Source: Porpolomopsis calyptriformis (Eukaryota; Basidiomycota; Agaricomycetes; Agaricales; Hygrophoraceae). From it: DNA of 64,000 nucleotides. The DNA is taken from NCBI GenBank assembly GCA_951640195.1, contig OX621165.1, forward strand, positions 806,001 through 870,000. Direction: 5' to 3'. The translations under genes and the position numbers were made by a program. A model generated the notes under the pieces. That model did no database searches, was not told where the DNA came from, and worked only from the letters and a program-made list of their open reading frames with translations. Position 1 is the first letter of the stretch. Each line of letters starts with the position of its first letter. Positions 22,865-33,555 of the stretch are shown here, one piece after another.

Positions 22865-23407
22865 CTAATGATGATCGGCGTTAGCTAAGTGTCCCGCCTT
22901 GCTGTTCTGCCATGCATCAGTGGATTTCGCCCAACTGTAGACGCCATATCCTGGGGAAAGTATTGAGAAGGGTAGGGGAATAACAGTCTTGAGTGATAAC
23001 GTACCAAAGGCGAACGGAATGACGAAGTACGGAGCCTGCTGAGAAAGGCGTCTGTAGCCGTTGAAAAGATAGCTTCGAATCATGCGAGGAGCGGCACGCG
23101 ATTGGAAGGGTGAAAGAGCTACGGGTGGAGACAAGCGAATCTGAGCAGGGCAAGAGATGAAAGATGACGGAAAGACGAACTATATGACATTATTCCCCTT
23201 TGTCGCATGCCAGACTTGTCGCCCCACCATAAGTTCTAAGATCGATGGCATATTAGATGCTATCAAACAATACGACCTTGGGTTTGGCAAAACCGCTCAC
23301 GTAGACTTTGGCTAAGAGATGGGTGACCGGTCAATGAAATGTACATTATTTGTCTGCTAGGACTCACGGCCAGGCATTTCGCTGAACTGGACTGCGGTAG
23401 GCTTCAT
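22865..23407 (-). CDS. QCR8: Cytochrome bc1 complex subunit 8
   Basis: Five exons (23407-23368, 23311-23301, 23235-23181, 23118-23005, 22950-22865) give 101 aa. The protein reads MPGPKVYNLWWGDK near the N terminus, then SYTLSPFQSRAAPRMIRSYL, NGYRRLSQQAPYFVIPFAFG, YGVYSWAKSTD and QNSKAGH. These are the hallmarks of the ubiquinone-binding/QP-C subunit (Qcr8) of respiratory complex III in the inner mitochondrial membrane. The single transmembrane helix is APYFVIPFAFGYGVYSWA. Exon 2 is only 11 nt (encoding the end of the PKVY motif), yet it is required for both frame and family match. Length is normal for the family (~95-110). Confidence 0.93.
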
Positions 23408-23946
23408 GGCGGGCGGAGGTGCTCGTTTGAGAGCGGAGGGGGTTGGTATGTGAACAAACACGGGAAAACAGGAATACTAGGTAGGCCATTCAGCAAAAGT
23501 GAGTAGTACGCTCAGTTCATCCTTGGGAAAGCAGACACTCATATCCGCATCCGCTAGACCTTTCTTTCATCACTTTGCCTTCGATGATTAGCCATCAAAC
23601 GCTTTACAACCTCGCAAACTCACTCGGAGTGCTTGCTATGCTCACCGTCGTGGGGTACCACATCGTAGCTGTAAACGCACGGTATCTGGGGAGAACACAA
23701 GGCAGCGAAACGACGAAACAGTGAGGACTGTTGAGGTGTGTCTGTACCGCCCTTGCGGTGACGTTGCTAAATGGACTGGTCCCAAAGGTGTCGTATATAT
23801 ATATCGCATTAATACTCTCCTTCCTCTCCGTGGAACGTGTTTTCCAAGAGGTCTCTTCGATGTTTGGCTGATACAACCGTTAATCTCTCCTTGAGTTGCT
23901 TGATTTCTTGAGTACCCATGAGACTGCGCTGCAAACTTATCTTGTC
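23408..23946. other. Intergenic between divergent genes
   Basis: Promoter region of QCR8 (-) and the esterase-like gene (+). A short TATATATATA run lies at ~23793. No supported gene. Confidence 0.4.
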
Positions 23947-24855
23947 ATGGCCCTTCATCTCCGAGAACCACTGGGCACTCCGTTAGCCAATAAACCAGCT
24001 CCCAAGATATCGGTCATCCCAGTTCCATTCCATTATGCACCAAGCGAAGACGGGACAGACGAAAACCTGCTGATCCTTCTCCACGGCCTCGGTATGTTCA
24101 CGTTCAACAATGCGATTTGTTCGCCCATTCAATGTACGACCTAATACGCAGGCGACACTCACGCCCCATTTTCAAAGCTAGGCCGTCAGCTGAAACTTCC
24201 TCAAACCGCTGTCCTGGCGCTTCGTGCACCCGAGCAGTAAGTAGCCAGAAGCTAGACCATAAAAATTCTCAAATGCTCATGATCTCCCAGACTTCCTTTC
24301 CTTTACGAGCAAGCTTTTCAATGGTACCCTTCGTTCACTCAACTAGGCGAACTCATCGACAGGCCAAATCCTACTTCTGTCTTGGACATGATGTCAAAAG
24401 TGATCGACCATTTAACCAACGACTGCCGCTGGCCCCCACAGAATATTCATCTATTCGGCTTTGCTCAGGGAGGCAGTGTAGCCGTTGAACTCGGCGTCAA
24501 GTGGTGGAGGTCTCAATCGGAAAGACAAAGCAATCCCAGCGAAGAACTCGGCGAACCAGCTGCATTAGGGTCCATCGTCAGTATATCTGGACCAATGTTA
24601 TCTTATCCCACACTATCGAAAACCTGCTCCACGCCGCTGCTCGTTTTCCATAGAACATCGCCATCAGAGTCGATGCTACCGTTCGACGCGCTAGTAGCAT
24701 TTAAGAAGGCGTACGAGGCGGTGACTGAGGTGAAGATAAGTGGAGGTAATGGGATGCCTCGATCTAAGGATGAGTGGGAGCCGATAATGAGGTTTTGGTC
24801 AGGGCAGCTTAAGCGAAGACAAGTCGGGGAGTCGTACGAAGTTATGAGCGGCTAA
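23947..24855 (+). CDS. Phospholipase/carboxylesterase-like alpha/beta hydrolase lacking the catalytic Ser
   Basis: Three exons (23947-24091, 24152-24236, 24291-24855) give 264 aa. Family features: LLILLHGLGDTHAPF after strand 1, AVLALRAPEQLPF, QWYPSF, IHLFGFAQGGSVAVEL and the C-terminal MPRSKDEWEPIMRFW. The nucleophile elbow, usually GxSxGG in the acyl-protein thioesterase/carboxylesterase group, here reads GFAQGG, with Ala at ~135. The region where the catalytic His usually sits reads SGGNGMPRS, without a His. The fold is therefore clear but classical Ser-His-Asp catalysis is not expected. It may be a pseudoenzyme or a binding protein. I cannot say whether the loss is shared by the whole fungal subfamily. 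Confidence 0.8.
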
Positions 24856-25292
24856 TATCGTGCATCCCCCTAAACTGCTCAATCTCTTGTCATCTAGTAG
24901 CCAAAGAGTTTCCTCAAGCGCATTTTTGTGCAAACTACCCATTGCCCATGGAGGATGTTATTAAGAGAACGACAAATCGTGTTGGCAACATGGGAGGACA
25001 AAGTGATCTGGAGAGACAGCTATCTTGACCAGGGCAACTACTACCATGCTCTCCTCAAGCCAGCTTTCATCGAATCGAATGGACGTCTCAAGCTTTCGCG
25101 AAACTTTGAGATGTTCATTCACGAGCGTTCATGGCTTTGAGACAGTCATTCGAGAGCGTTCGCAGACCTTCGAGACATTCTTTCGATCCCTCAAATGAAA
25201 ATTTGAATCAGATCGGAATAGCCAAGTTGTATGCACTCTGGCTCGTGATGATCCTGTATTTCTTCGGGGCACGCACATTGACCCATAAAATG
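24856..25292. other. Intergenic between convergent genes
   Basis: Short frames only. A loose repetition of GAGACATTC/GAGCGTTC words occurs at 25110-25190. No supported gene. Confidence 0.4.
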
Positions 25293-26480
25293 CTAGAGTT
25301 CGCGAATCCTCCACATCCCGTTCTTATCACGAATGCACTTCGAAGAGTCAGGGAAACCGACCCATCCCATTTCCCGACATTGTGACGACCAAATCTTTGC
25401 CAACTCAACTGTGCATCCCTCATAAGATGGGTGGGCCGTCGCGGCACCAGAAGAGTGTGCCCAGTTCCTCACGTTGAATTCCTCCAGCTTAGGGAACAAT
25501 GAGAGGATCGAGGCGAGGGTTTCATGGTTCTAGAAAGGTTGGAAATGTCAAATTTTGCTAACGCTTTGAGACAGGAAGACCACATCGTCTCACCGCATTG
25601 ACCTTGCCATCTTCAACATGCACGGATAGTCTAGAGATCCTCGGGAAGTGTTCGAGTATGGATAAGGCCACTTCACGTAGATGTTCATCATCGGAGAGCG
25701 TTTTGATGAACATTGTGAAGCTGCTGATGGAACTTGGGTACCCGACGAGGTCGGATATTAGCTCTTTGATTCTGCCCGCGTTCCACTGCTGTGAAAACGC
25801 AGGAAACGCGTCAACTGTGTCGGGTTCAACGGTACCTAGTCGAAAGAGACGGAAGAGAGTGAAACGGTTTTTGGATTGGTTGTGCAATTGCCGGTACATT
25901 GAAAGATCCTCTGACGTTGGAAGCGCGCTGTTGTGAATAATGAGAGTTTCGAGGCTTTTCTGTGACGGGATCCATGGTCTGACTTGTTCTGCCAAATTCC
26001 CAGAGAGGTAAAGGCTTGTGAGAGAGAAAACGCAGTGCCTGATTACTCCGGAGGCTGGTAAACGAAATAATTGCTGATGACGAGAATTTAAGATGCTTAC
26101 CAAAGGCAAGATTCCAGCATCATCGAAACATACTCTGGGTGAACGGAAGAAAATTTTAGTTTAAGGTGTGTCAAGGATGGCATGAGCAATAAGCAATCGC
26201 AGAGAGATTGGATGATTGCTTCTGAGATCTCTGAATACGAAGCGCGGGATAGGGAGAACGATTTCACAAGAAGGGCTTTGTTTTTGACTTGAAGATTCTG
26301 GAAACCTTCGAGGATAGTATTTCCTGGACAATAGGGCCCGAAATCGATGCTTTGGTAGAGGAAACGTTCAGCCTCGACTCGAAAGATGCTGTTGGTACAA
26401 GCAAATAACGATAGCTCGGTGCGACCGAGCGAAGCTATGATTTTTAAAATTATTTCAGTAGGAAGGGCCTCAAAAGACAT
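25293..26480 (-). CDS. F-box-like protein with leucine-rich-like C-terminal part
   Basis: Three exons (26480-26101, 26038-25594, 25529-25293) give 353 aa. The N terminus MSFEALPTEIILKIIASLGR followed by ELSLFACTNSIFRVEAERFL matches an F-box (L-P-x-E-I-L..I, then a conserved Cys/hydrophobic helix). The remainder has repeated LxxLxL-type segments (LTHLKLKFSSV, LTSLYLSGNL, SLETLIIHNS, ISRLSVHVED). This is as in the many lineage-expanded F-box/LRR-like proteins of Agaricomycetes. Such proteins link substrates to SCF (Skp1-cullin-RBX1) ubiquitin ligases; the RBX1 of this genome lies at 39.9-40.5 kb. It is transcribed divergently from the NLR gene, 323 bases away. Substrate unknown. Confidence 0.7.
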
Positions 26481-26803
26481 TCATTTAAGCAGGGATTGTG
26501 ACCCATAAACACACCAAAGGCTCACCTTTGGGCAAATGTTTGATCCTTGTTCGGTTACTTGAAAAACATCAGGCACTTGAGGTGTGGGGTGATGAACCAT
26601 TAGATCGCTGTCCTGGATCACTATCGCAATCCTATTGAAAGGCACATTCAAAACCGCTTGCCTGCTTGCTAGCCAACCCCTCAATGTCTGAGCTGGCGAA
26701 GCAGAGATTAGGTGGCAACTTGCTAATTTGTTAAGATCGCACAGGTTCAAATGAAGAGGTGATACGTAACAAAAGTTGTGACAATTCTCCGCATCATCTT
26801 ATC

Positions 26804-29735
26804 ATGACCAGCAGTTCGACTAGTCTTAGCAATTTGACCGTGCATGTGGACCACGGTGTGCTGAATATTGTTGGGGGTCACCAAATTACAAATATTCTGC
26901 CAGGTCAGTACCCTTCAATCTCTTCTGGGCCTTCTTCAATGTGATTGGATTATTCCCCAACTGTGAGACGATAAGTACTTCCTTGCTATCATCTGCCCAG
27001 TTGTCGTCTGGTAAGAGGCTGTGACCGATCTGTTTTTGTGTTCACACATCGTTTGATCTTCGCTTCTGACTTTTATCAATCATCCCAGACCCGAGCCATG
27101 CAAACCGCCAGGGGGCAGCGCCCCGATTTATCAACGATGCTCCCCTTGATCTGCTCTCTGTGCATTTCACCGGCCGCGGAAAGGACTTGGAGTTTTTGGA
27201 ACAAGCATTTGAAGGCAGGGTCCAGAGCGATATACCCAGCCGTTGTGCTGTCTATGGCATGCCAGGCTTGGGGAAGACTCAGCTGGTACTGCGGTACGCA
27301 AAGATATCAATCGATCAGCATCGATATTCGTACATCTTTTGGATATCGGCCACCAGCTTGGATAAGTTGAACCAGGGCATAGCGGGGATTCTCCACCTCG
27401 TTGGACATCAAGATCGCTACCATCAAGAACAGAATGCGAAACTCACAGCTGCGCGACTCTGGTTGGAAGAATGTTGTGCTGATTGGCTGCTCGTCTTGGA
27501 TAACGTCAACAGGACTACTCTCGATTTCATACGCATGCACCTCCCTCACAGCAATAAGAAAGGGAACATCCTTTTCACCACACGGACAGCCGATGTTGCT
27601 GAAGTTCTGGTTAATGCCGCAGGAGAACGACATCCGACGCTCCAACTTACGCCCTTGGGGTTACAGGATACAGCAAAACTTTTCTTCAAGGACGCGGGCA
27701 TCGAGGTGGCGATCGTAACGCCTTCTTTGTTAACTCAAGCCGAGGAGCTCGTCAAATGCCTTGGTTGCTTGCCTCTTGCCGTTGTTCAGGCAGCGTCGTT
27801 CATGAAACAAACCTACAAAAACCTCGACGATATTCTGAGATTATACGAGAACAAACAAAGAACAGAAGTGTGTTCATATCCACCTTGTCGTTAATCATCA
27901 ACATTTATCCATTATCACAGGCAATTCGATGGGAAAACGATTTATCTACTTACGAGGAACGATCTGTGGCCGCGGCATTTACTCACCAGTTCGATCAACT
28001 GCTTCAGGAATCTCGCGATATTAGTAATTTCCTCAAAATGGTGTCTTTCTTCGACCCAGAAAGCATCCCGCTAGAGATGATTGTTGCGGGAGGCGAAGAG
28101 TGGTTACGCGGACAAGACAAACCACAGCCTGTTCCATCTCGGTCTGTTAATACTATGCTACGAAACGTCAAGACATGGGCTCGGCCGCGACGCTGGAAAT
28201 CCGGTCGTACGAAAACTCAAGGCGAGGGCGCTAGTGAAGGCTCTCAGATATCGTTGGAGTTTTCCTCGTTGATTAACCTTATCCTCTCCCCAATTCAATT
28301 CCAGATGGGGATACAGAAGCTCCAGAGCCTATCTCTTGTTGAACAACGATCCTCTCTCGGAAAGCCTTCGTTATGGATGCACGATTTAATCCAATTCATG
28401 GTGCAAGAAGGTGCAAAGAAGGAAGAAGCTTACCAAGACTGGCTCCGGGTGTCAGTGTTACTTGTTTGTGGCGCATTTAGACGCATAGGCGACCCTATAT
28501 TGCCACAGCAATGGGTGGAATATGAGAAGTTCATACCGCACATACGATCATTGGAACAGCGAGGGAATGAGGCGCATGATACGAACCTTGCGCTGACCCA
28601 AGCTAACACAAAGATTGCGGTATACTTGGCGAATCGCGGAAGGTACGATGAAGCCGAGGAACTTTTGAAAAAAACCCTGACAGTTATGAACAAGCGGCTA
28701 GGCGCTGGCCACCAGGATACGCTCTGGTCCTCGGACAGCCTCGCCGTTGTGTATCAGCGGCAAGGGCGGTACAATGAGGCCGAGGAACTACACAAGCAAA
28801 GCTTGGCGGCTAAGGAGGAGGAACTTGGCGTCAATCACCAGGAAACTCTCCAGTCGATGGACAACCTTGCCGTTGTGTATCAATGGCAGGGGCGGTATAA
28901 GGAAGCCGAGGAACTGCACCAGCGAAGCTTGGCGGGTAGGGAGAAACAGCTGGGTGCCCATCACCCCGAAACACTTACTTCAATGAATTCCCTTGCGAAT
29001 GTGTACCGCTTGCAAGGACGATTCAGTGAAGCAGGGGAATTGCACAAGCAAACCTTGGCAAGCACCACGAAGCAGCTAGGTCTAGATCATCCTGGCACAC
29101 TATTGTCAATGAACCTGCTTGCGAATGTGTATCGATTGCAAGGACAACTCAGCAAAGCTGAAGAGTTGTACGAGCAAGCACTAGCAGGCAGGGAGAGGCA
29201 ACTAGGTGCCGGGCACCCAGACACACTGGAATCCGTGAACTCCCTTGCAAATACCTATCGATTTCAGGGGCGACTCAACGAGGCCGAAGAGCTGTACAAG
29301 CGCGCCTTGGCGGGTAGGGAGAAACAACTAACCGCCGATCACCCTGACACGCTCACGTCTGCGAACTCCCTCGCTCTTGTGTATCGATTGCAAGGACGGC
29401 TCGCCGAGGCTGAAGAACTGCACAAGCGAGCCTTAGCAGGCAGAGAGAAGCAGCTAGGCATCGACCATCCGGAGACGCTTACCTCGATGTACTCCCTCGC
29501 ACTTGTGTATGAATCGCAAGAGCTGTTCGGCAAAGCCGAAAAACTTTACAAGCAAGTCTTGGCAGGTAGGGAGAAGCAGCTAGGCCTCGAGCATCCAGAG
29601 ACGCGTACATTGGTGAACTCCCTCACACATATGTATGAATCGCAAGGGAGGTTCAACGAAATGGAAGAACTTCAAAGGCGAGCATCTGTGGGCCAAGAGA
29701 AGCCGCTAGGGTTCGATCACCCCGTACGCCAGTGA
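26804..29735 (+). CDS. NB-ARC / TPR NOD-like receptor
   Basis: Three exons (26804-26903, 27089-27867, 27921-29735) give 897 aa. The N-terminal ~30 residues (NLTVHVDHGVLNIVGGHQIT) are of the short Gly/Asn-rich type seen at the front of basidiomycete NLR-like proteins. The NB-ARC ATPase follows, with P-loop VYGMPGLGKTQL (~88-98), Walker B WLLVLDNVN, sensor GNILFTTRT and the GLPLAV-equivalent LGCLPLAVVQAA. A winged-helix-like linker (FDQLLQES...WMHDLIQFMVQ, with the MHD-type WMHD) leads to about nine kinesin-light-chain-type TPRs of 42 residues. NB-ARC-TPR proteins in fungi are candidate receptors in non-self recognition and programmed cell death. The ligand is unknown. Intron 1 (185 nt) is unusually long and may hide a further small exon. 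Confidence 0.85.
28600..29720 (+). repeat. Tandem TPR repeats, 126-base period
   Basis: About nine units of 42 codons carry the pattern LA.VYR.QGR..EAEEL.K..LA.REKQLG.DHP.TL. Central units are similar enough at DNA level to allow recombination and copy-number change, as is common for the sensor part of fungal NLRs. Confidence 0.85.
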
Positions 29736-30901
29736 CAGTGATACACCTTGCTGGTGGCCATTGCCAGGTGAGTATGACGAACCCCGGTTGGTAAGGAAGG
29801 CGCCAGGTACTGATCACACACGGCCTAGGGACAACCAACGCAATATCCAATAGCTCGGATGATTGCTCGATTACCGCTGTTTCTCTAAACATATACTATA
29901 TCCACTTTTGAGCCGGCCGTTTTGGTGAAGTTGTCGAAGGCATCTCCGTTCATCCCCCTCCAGTGTCTTTCGAAAAATCTCAGTTGGCTCGGTGTTGATG
30001 TGGTAAGCGAGATTCGATTAGAGAAAGTCGCTCTTGAGGAAAGTGGACCATGCATCTTCTAGGCGCTCCCAAATGATTTGGAACAACATGGTGGTATGTA
30101 GAGGTAAATCCTCCATTGATCAAGATTACCCTCACCGAACCTATGTGTCATCGACAAGTTTATGGCGTGTACACAATTGTTTAGCATCGAGCGTAGAAGT
30201 AATCTTCGTTGTACTTTGAGATAAAAGTTAGCTAATTTCCGTTCAAATCTCTTCACCGGGACGTAAGGCAACCAAGTCGGCCCTGTGCCTTCATCCGCCT
30301 CTGATCAGTCTCTTTTTTGCGATCTCCGGCGTGATGATATACCACATAGCGCTGGCGGGGGTTAGGAGTTTGGGAGCACTGAGGGTTGGACGTCGACACC
30401 ACGTCATAGACAAAGAGGCGGGCCTTCTTGACCACGAACGATTGTAACACAACACCCTGGCTCGGATAAGGGTGAAAAGTTTCTCCACAACTGTATCCTA
30501 CATATGAGGCTCTCGATAAGGATGTTGGAAGCATACGTTGTTTCGTTGGGACAAGTTCGTGACCCGATTTGACGGATGGACAAATCTTCCGTGGATTATA
30601 AATTGATAAGCTATCATTAGGAGCGCGAGACACGTTTATGAGGTGTTTGTTTAACTGAGTGAACAAAATGAATAAAATTCATTGGCACGGGCTCACAGGA
30701 TGAATAACCCACCTGTAGGAGGACTTGAAAATGTCAAGAAATTCGATTCTTTCGCCTCGAGGTCGTCAAATTTCCGTTTCGTCAACGAGCTCTGAGGGGG
30801 CATTGGAAGGACTTTAAATCAGAGTCTGTTAACTTTGGCACAAGCGATTATTGGGATGCAGTCATGCTAACCCTGAGACTTTGAAGGAGAGTAAATTGCC
30901 T
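29736..30901. other. Intergenic, nothing recognised
   Basis: About 1.17 kb between two convergent genes. A 137-codon frame (30253-30666, -) has no recognisable features. No repeat or RNA gene seen. Confidence 0.35.
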
Positions 30902-31699
30902 CTAATCGTCGTTGGACACGTTCGAGCGTTCTGTTCGTTGAACATGAGGGACGAAATGATGGTCACGAATACGAGACATTTGGAGACAACGAGGGACGGA
31001 CTTGACATCAAATAGTTCGCTGGTTCCTACAATATGCAGAACGCTCTCCCACCCGATGGGTAGGATCCGGTTTTGCATGCTCCTTTCGGAAAGAGGGACG
31101 TGTGCTACGAGAGATGCAAGAATCCGGGAAAGATGTGCAGAGGTAGTCAAAGCAAGAGCGTCCACGACAGAGGGCGATAGGATTTCGTCTTCGGCATCAT
31201 CAACAACAAACTGAGTCCGTTCCGCAGATGTGGGCTGGGAGGTTTTGGGAGAGGAAGAAAGATTCAAGAATTGTGTAGCAAGCACTTTGATCTCATCTTC
31301 TAGGCCCCATTCAGGGACGTAGACGTCATCTGCGAGAAGAGGCCACCGTGTCCACGTATCTCTGACTTTGGTCTCACCAATCCGATCCACCGCCTTAAGT
31401 TTACGTTTGTCTCTGCTTCTCGTGCGTTTCCCGAGGCTGATTGGCACGTCCGACAAAGACTCTGGGTCCCCTTCGACATCATCTGACGATAATATTGCGA
31501 CACTTTCGGCCAGAAGACCCTTTGATACTTCATCACAGCTGTCGTCGCCGTTTTGACTTGGGCGAGTCGGAGGTTCAAGATGAGAGTTGGTCAAGTGGAA
31601 TGCTACATCGAGCGTGTTTCTTGCTTGCAGTGCGCGTAGCAGAGACGCGTATTCAGAAAGTTCGGCGCGCAATGCAGCTGGAACCAGAGGTCGCTTCAT
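30902..31699 (-). CDS. Rrn9-domain-like protein (possible RNA polymerase I initiation factor)
   Basis: A single exon of 265 aa from ATG 31699 (MKRPLVPAALRAELSEYASL). The central DTWTRWPLLADDVYVPEWGL with a following EDEI resembles, from memory of the family, the conserved WxRWPL...YVPEWxLEDE block of the fungal Rrn9 domain (core/upstream factor of RNA polymerase I). Upstream is a basic segment (GKRTRSRDKRKLKAVDR). Downstream is an acidic VVDDAEDEIL and a helical C-terminal half. It is divergent from RPL41, 159 bases away, an apt partner for a ribosome-biogenesis gene, although that is weak evidence. The assignment rests on one motif. Confidence 0.5.
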   Translation of the reverse strand: MKRPLVPAALRAELSEYASLLRALQARNTLDVAFHLTNSHLEPPTRPSQNGDDSCDEVSKGLLAESVAILSSDDVEGDPESLSDVPISLGKRTRSRDKRKLKAVDRIGETKVRDTWTRWPLLADDVYVPEWGLEDEIKVLATQFLNLSSSPKTSQPTSAERTQFVVDDAEDEILSPSVVDALALTTSAHLSRILASLVAHVPLSERSMQNRILPIGWESVLHIVGTSELFDVKSVPRCLQMSRIRDHHFVPHVQRTERSNVSNDD

Positions 31700-31858
31700 A
31701 TCAAGCCACCTATCATTGCGTTACATAATACTATACAGCGTCATCAAGCCACAACTCTGGCTCAAGTTCCCTTGAAGCTTGTCCATAACTTCACATGTGC
31801 GTCCTTTGCTTTCGACTCTTGATCTTGCTCTCTTACTGACCCTTGACGCGTTTGTAGT

Positions 31859-31995
31859 ATGAGAGAGAAGTGGAAGAAAAAGCGATCCCGCAGGCTCAGA
31901 CGTAAACGCAGAAAGATGAGAGCTCGTTCCAGTGAGTGGACATCATCCTTTGGTCATGCGTCCGTTTCACATTCGATCATTCTTTCTCAGAATAA
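31859..31995 (+). CDS. RPL41: 60S ribosomal protein L41 (25 aa)
   Basis: Exon 1 is 31859-31931. It is spliced over 31932-31990 (GTGAGT...CTCAG) to 31991-31995, which completes a Lys codon and the stop. The product MREKWKKKRSRRLRRKRRKM-RARSK is the extremely basic 25-residue eL41, one of the smallest known proteins, located at the intersubunit face of the 60S subunit. Length and composition match the family exactly. Two positions (E3, S10) vary from common fungal versions. Confidence 0.93.
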
Positions 31996-32653
31996 TCGCC
32001 CCATCAGGCGCAGGGCTTGCGCAGTAGCGGATGTCATCACCCCCTAGCAGATAGAATGGACCATCCAAACTCTAGCTGCTTGACTTCTCGCGGTGTACCC
32101 CCGGGCTCTGTGCTTCTTGGGAGTCCTTCCACATCGTTGGGAGGTGTCGTTAGGTCCAAAAGTTTTGTCTTATTCCCACACAAATTCAATCGTACGTGAA
32201 AATAAATGCCATCAGTCTCATGCTTGAAGTTTCCGAACGGGAGAAGTTTTTATGGGTTTCTGTCTGCGGTTTAGGTCGTTTGCTTGATGGCCATGGACCC
32301 AAGCGTACCTTCCTTTACGGTAACGGGATTATTGGATTCGACTCGTGACATACACAGTTAGCAGCGCGTACAGACGCTAAAACCGAAGAGGCCTCATCCT
32401 TGTGTTCTCCAGCTCAGATTTTGAGAGGATCCCGCTCGCTGTGGTCTTGGAAGCATTCCTGGTAATCTGGATGCAGGAAAAGACCACCCGTTGATATTTT
32501 CTCATTCAAACGCCCTCTTGCTATTTGATCCATTCAATTAGTCTAAGCAGCACTGAGACGGCAAACAACGGAAGGTCTCAGTTTTTTCCAAATGATAGCA
32601 TTGCGAAATCAAGACTCGATGGATGTTACTAGCATATCGCGTCCTTGGTCACC
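31996..32653. other. RPL41 3' UTR and intergenic DNA up to the transposon
   Basis: No supported gene. Immediately left of the element, the - strand (from ~32653 down to a TGA near 32620) would continue the RSC7 reading frame by about ten codons if the element were removed; see the findings. Confidence 0.4.
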
Positions 32654-33555
32654 CTCAGTAAAAACGGAAGTCGACTTGGTGAGTTAATAGTCTGAGTTTA
32701 GTCGATATCTAGTCGTCATTTTGGATACCAATAATTGCCATCAAACTTAGTCTACACTCAGTCGACGTTTCGGTCGACTTTAGTCAAGAATATGATTGAA
32801 ATTTTTTCGTTAAGTGTCATCTAGACCTGCCCTCAACTGCAGTCATATGTTGGTTCGTTTTGTTCCGAGTCGTTTCTCATTTCCCCACTTATTATCCCTT
32901 TAGCCTAAGCCACTGTTTGCACCCCCACTGGCCTTTACAACCCTGTAGTCTCGGTGCTGGCGTCTGTCTCCTTGTCTTATCTTCTTGTCTTATCTTCTTG
33001 TCTCTGCTGTGCTCACTGTGGATCTGTTTGTCATCTGTGCTGTGCTCATTGTGGTTCTGCTGGACGAGCTTCTCGAATGGCCATACCCTTGGTTCTGGTA
33101 TCTCTGCATCCATTGTATGGAGGGTCTCTTACATGTTCTGCCTCTTTCTAACAAGTATCTACGTAAGCTAGTTCTTGGGATTGTGAAGGATCAATGTATA
33201 GGGCTTCAGGCTCGTTATTGTAACAACGGAGGTAGCGGCCAATCCTGGTGCTACGAGTGGGGAGTGCTTGGAATGATAGTACCCTCTATGCATGCAATAT
33301 ATATATATATTTCGCAATTTTTGTAAGATTTTGAGTGACTACTATCCGACTACTATCCGACTACTATCCGACTTTTAAGTGACTTTTACACCGACTTTCG
33401 CTTGGTTCCATCAGATCTGTAATGCCGATGCCAACTCGATACGACTAACCCGACTAAATCGCGTTGCCAAAATCGACATTTAGTCGCCCATCAGTCGTTT
33501 CCGACTTTTTACCGACTATATACGACAATAATCCGACTTTTCGTTTTTACTGAGC
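32654..33555. mobile_element. Non-autonomous TIR DNA transposon (MITE-like), ~0.9 kb
   Basis: The left end CTCAGTAAAAACGGAAGTCG and the right end, read on the other strand, CTCAGTAAAAACGAAAAGTCG are inverted repeats of ~21 bases with about two differences. GTCACC is present directly at both borders (32648-32653, 33556-33561), a possible 6-base target duplication. Both sub-terminal zones are filled with short AGTCG/CGACT words, for example three copies of GACTACTATCC near 33340-33370. This is typical of transposase-binding regions. The interior has no transposase, only imperfect TCTTGTCTTATCT and TGTGCTGTGCTCA repeats and an AT run. Superfamily is uncertain; the TIR does not match a family I can name. 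Confidence 0.75.

Noticed and set aside
30253..30666. 137-codon minus-strand frame in the gap after the NLR gene
   Set aside because: No domain, no signal or membrane segment, and no plausible splice partners.
32860..33326. Cys/Leu-rich frames inside the TIR element
   Set aside because: No transposase motif; composition comes from TCTTGTCT/TGTGCTG repeats, so the element is taken as non-autonomous.
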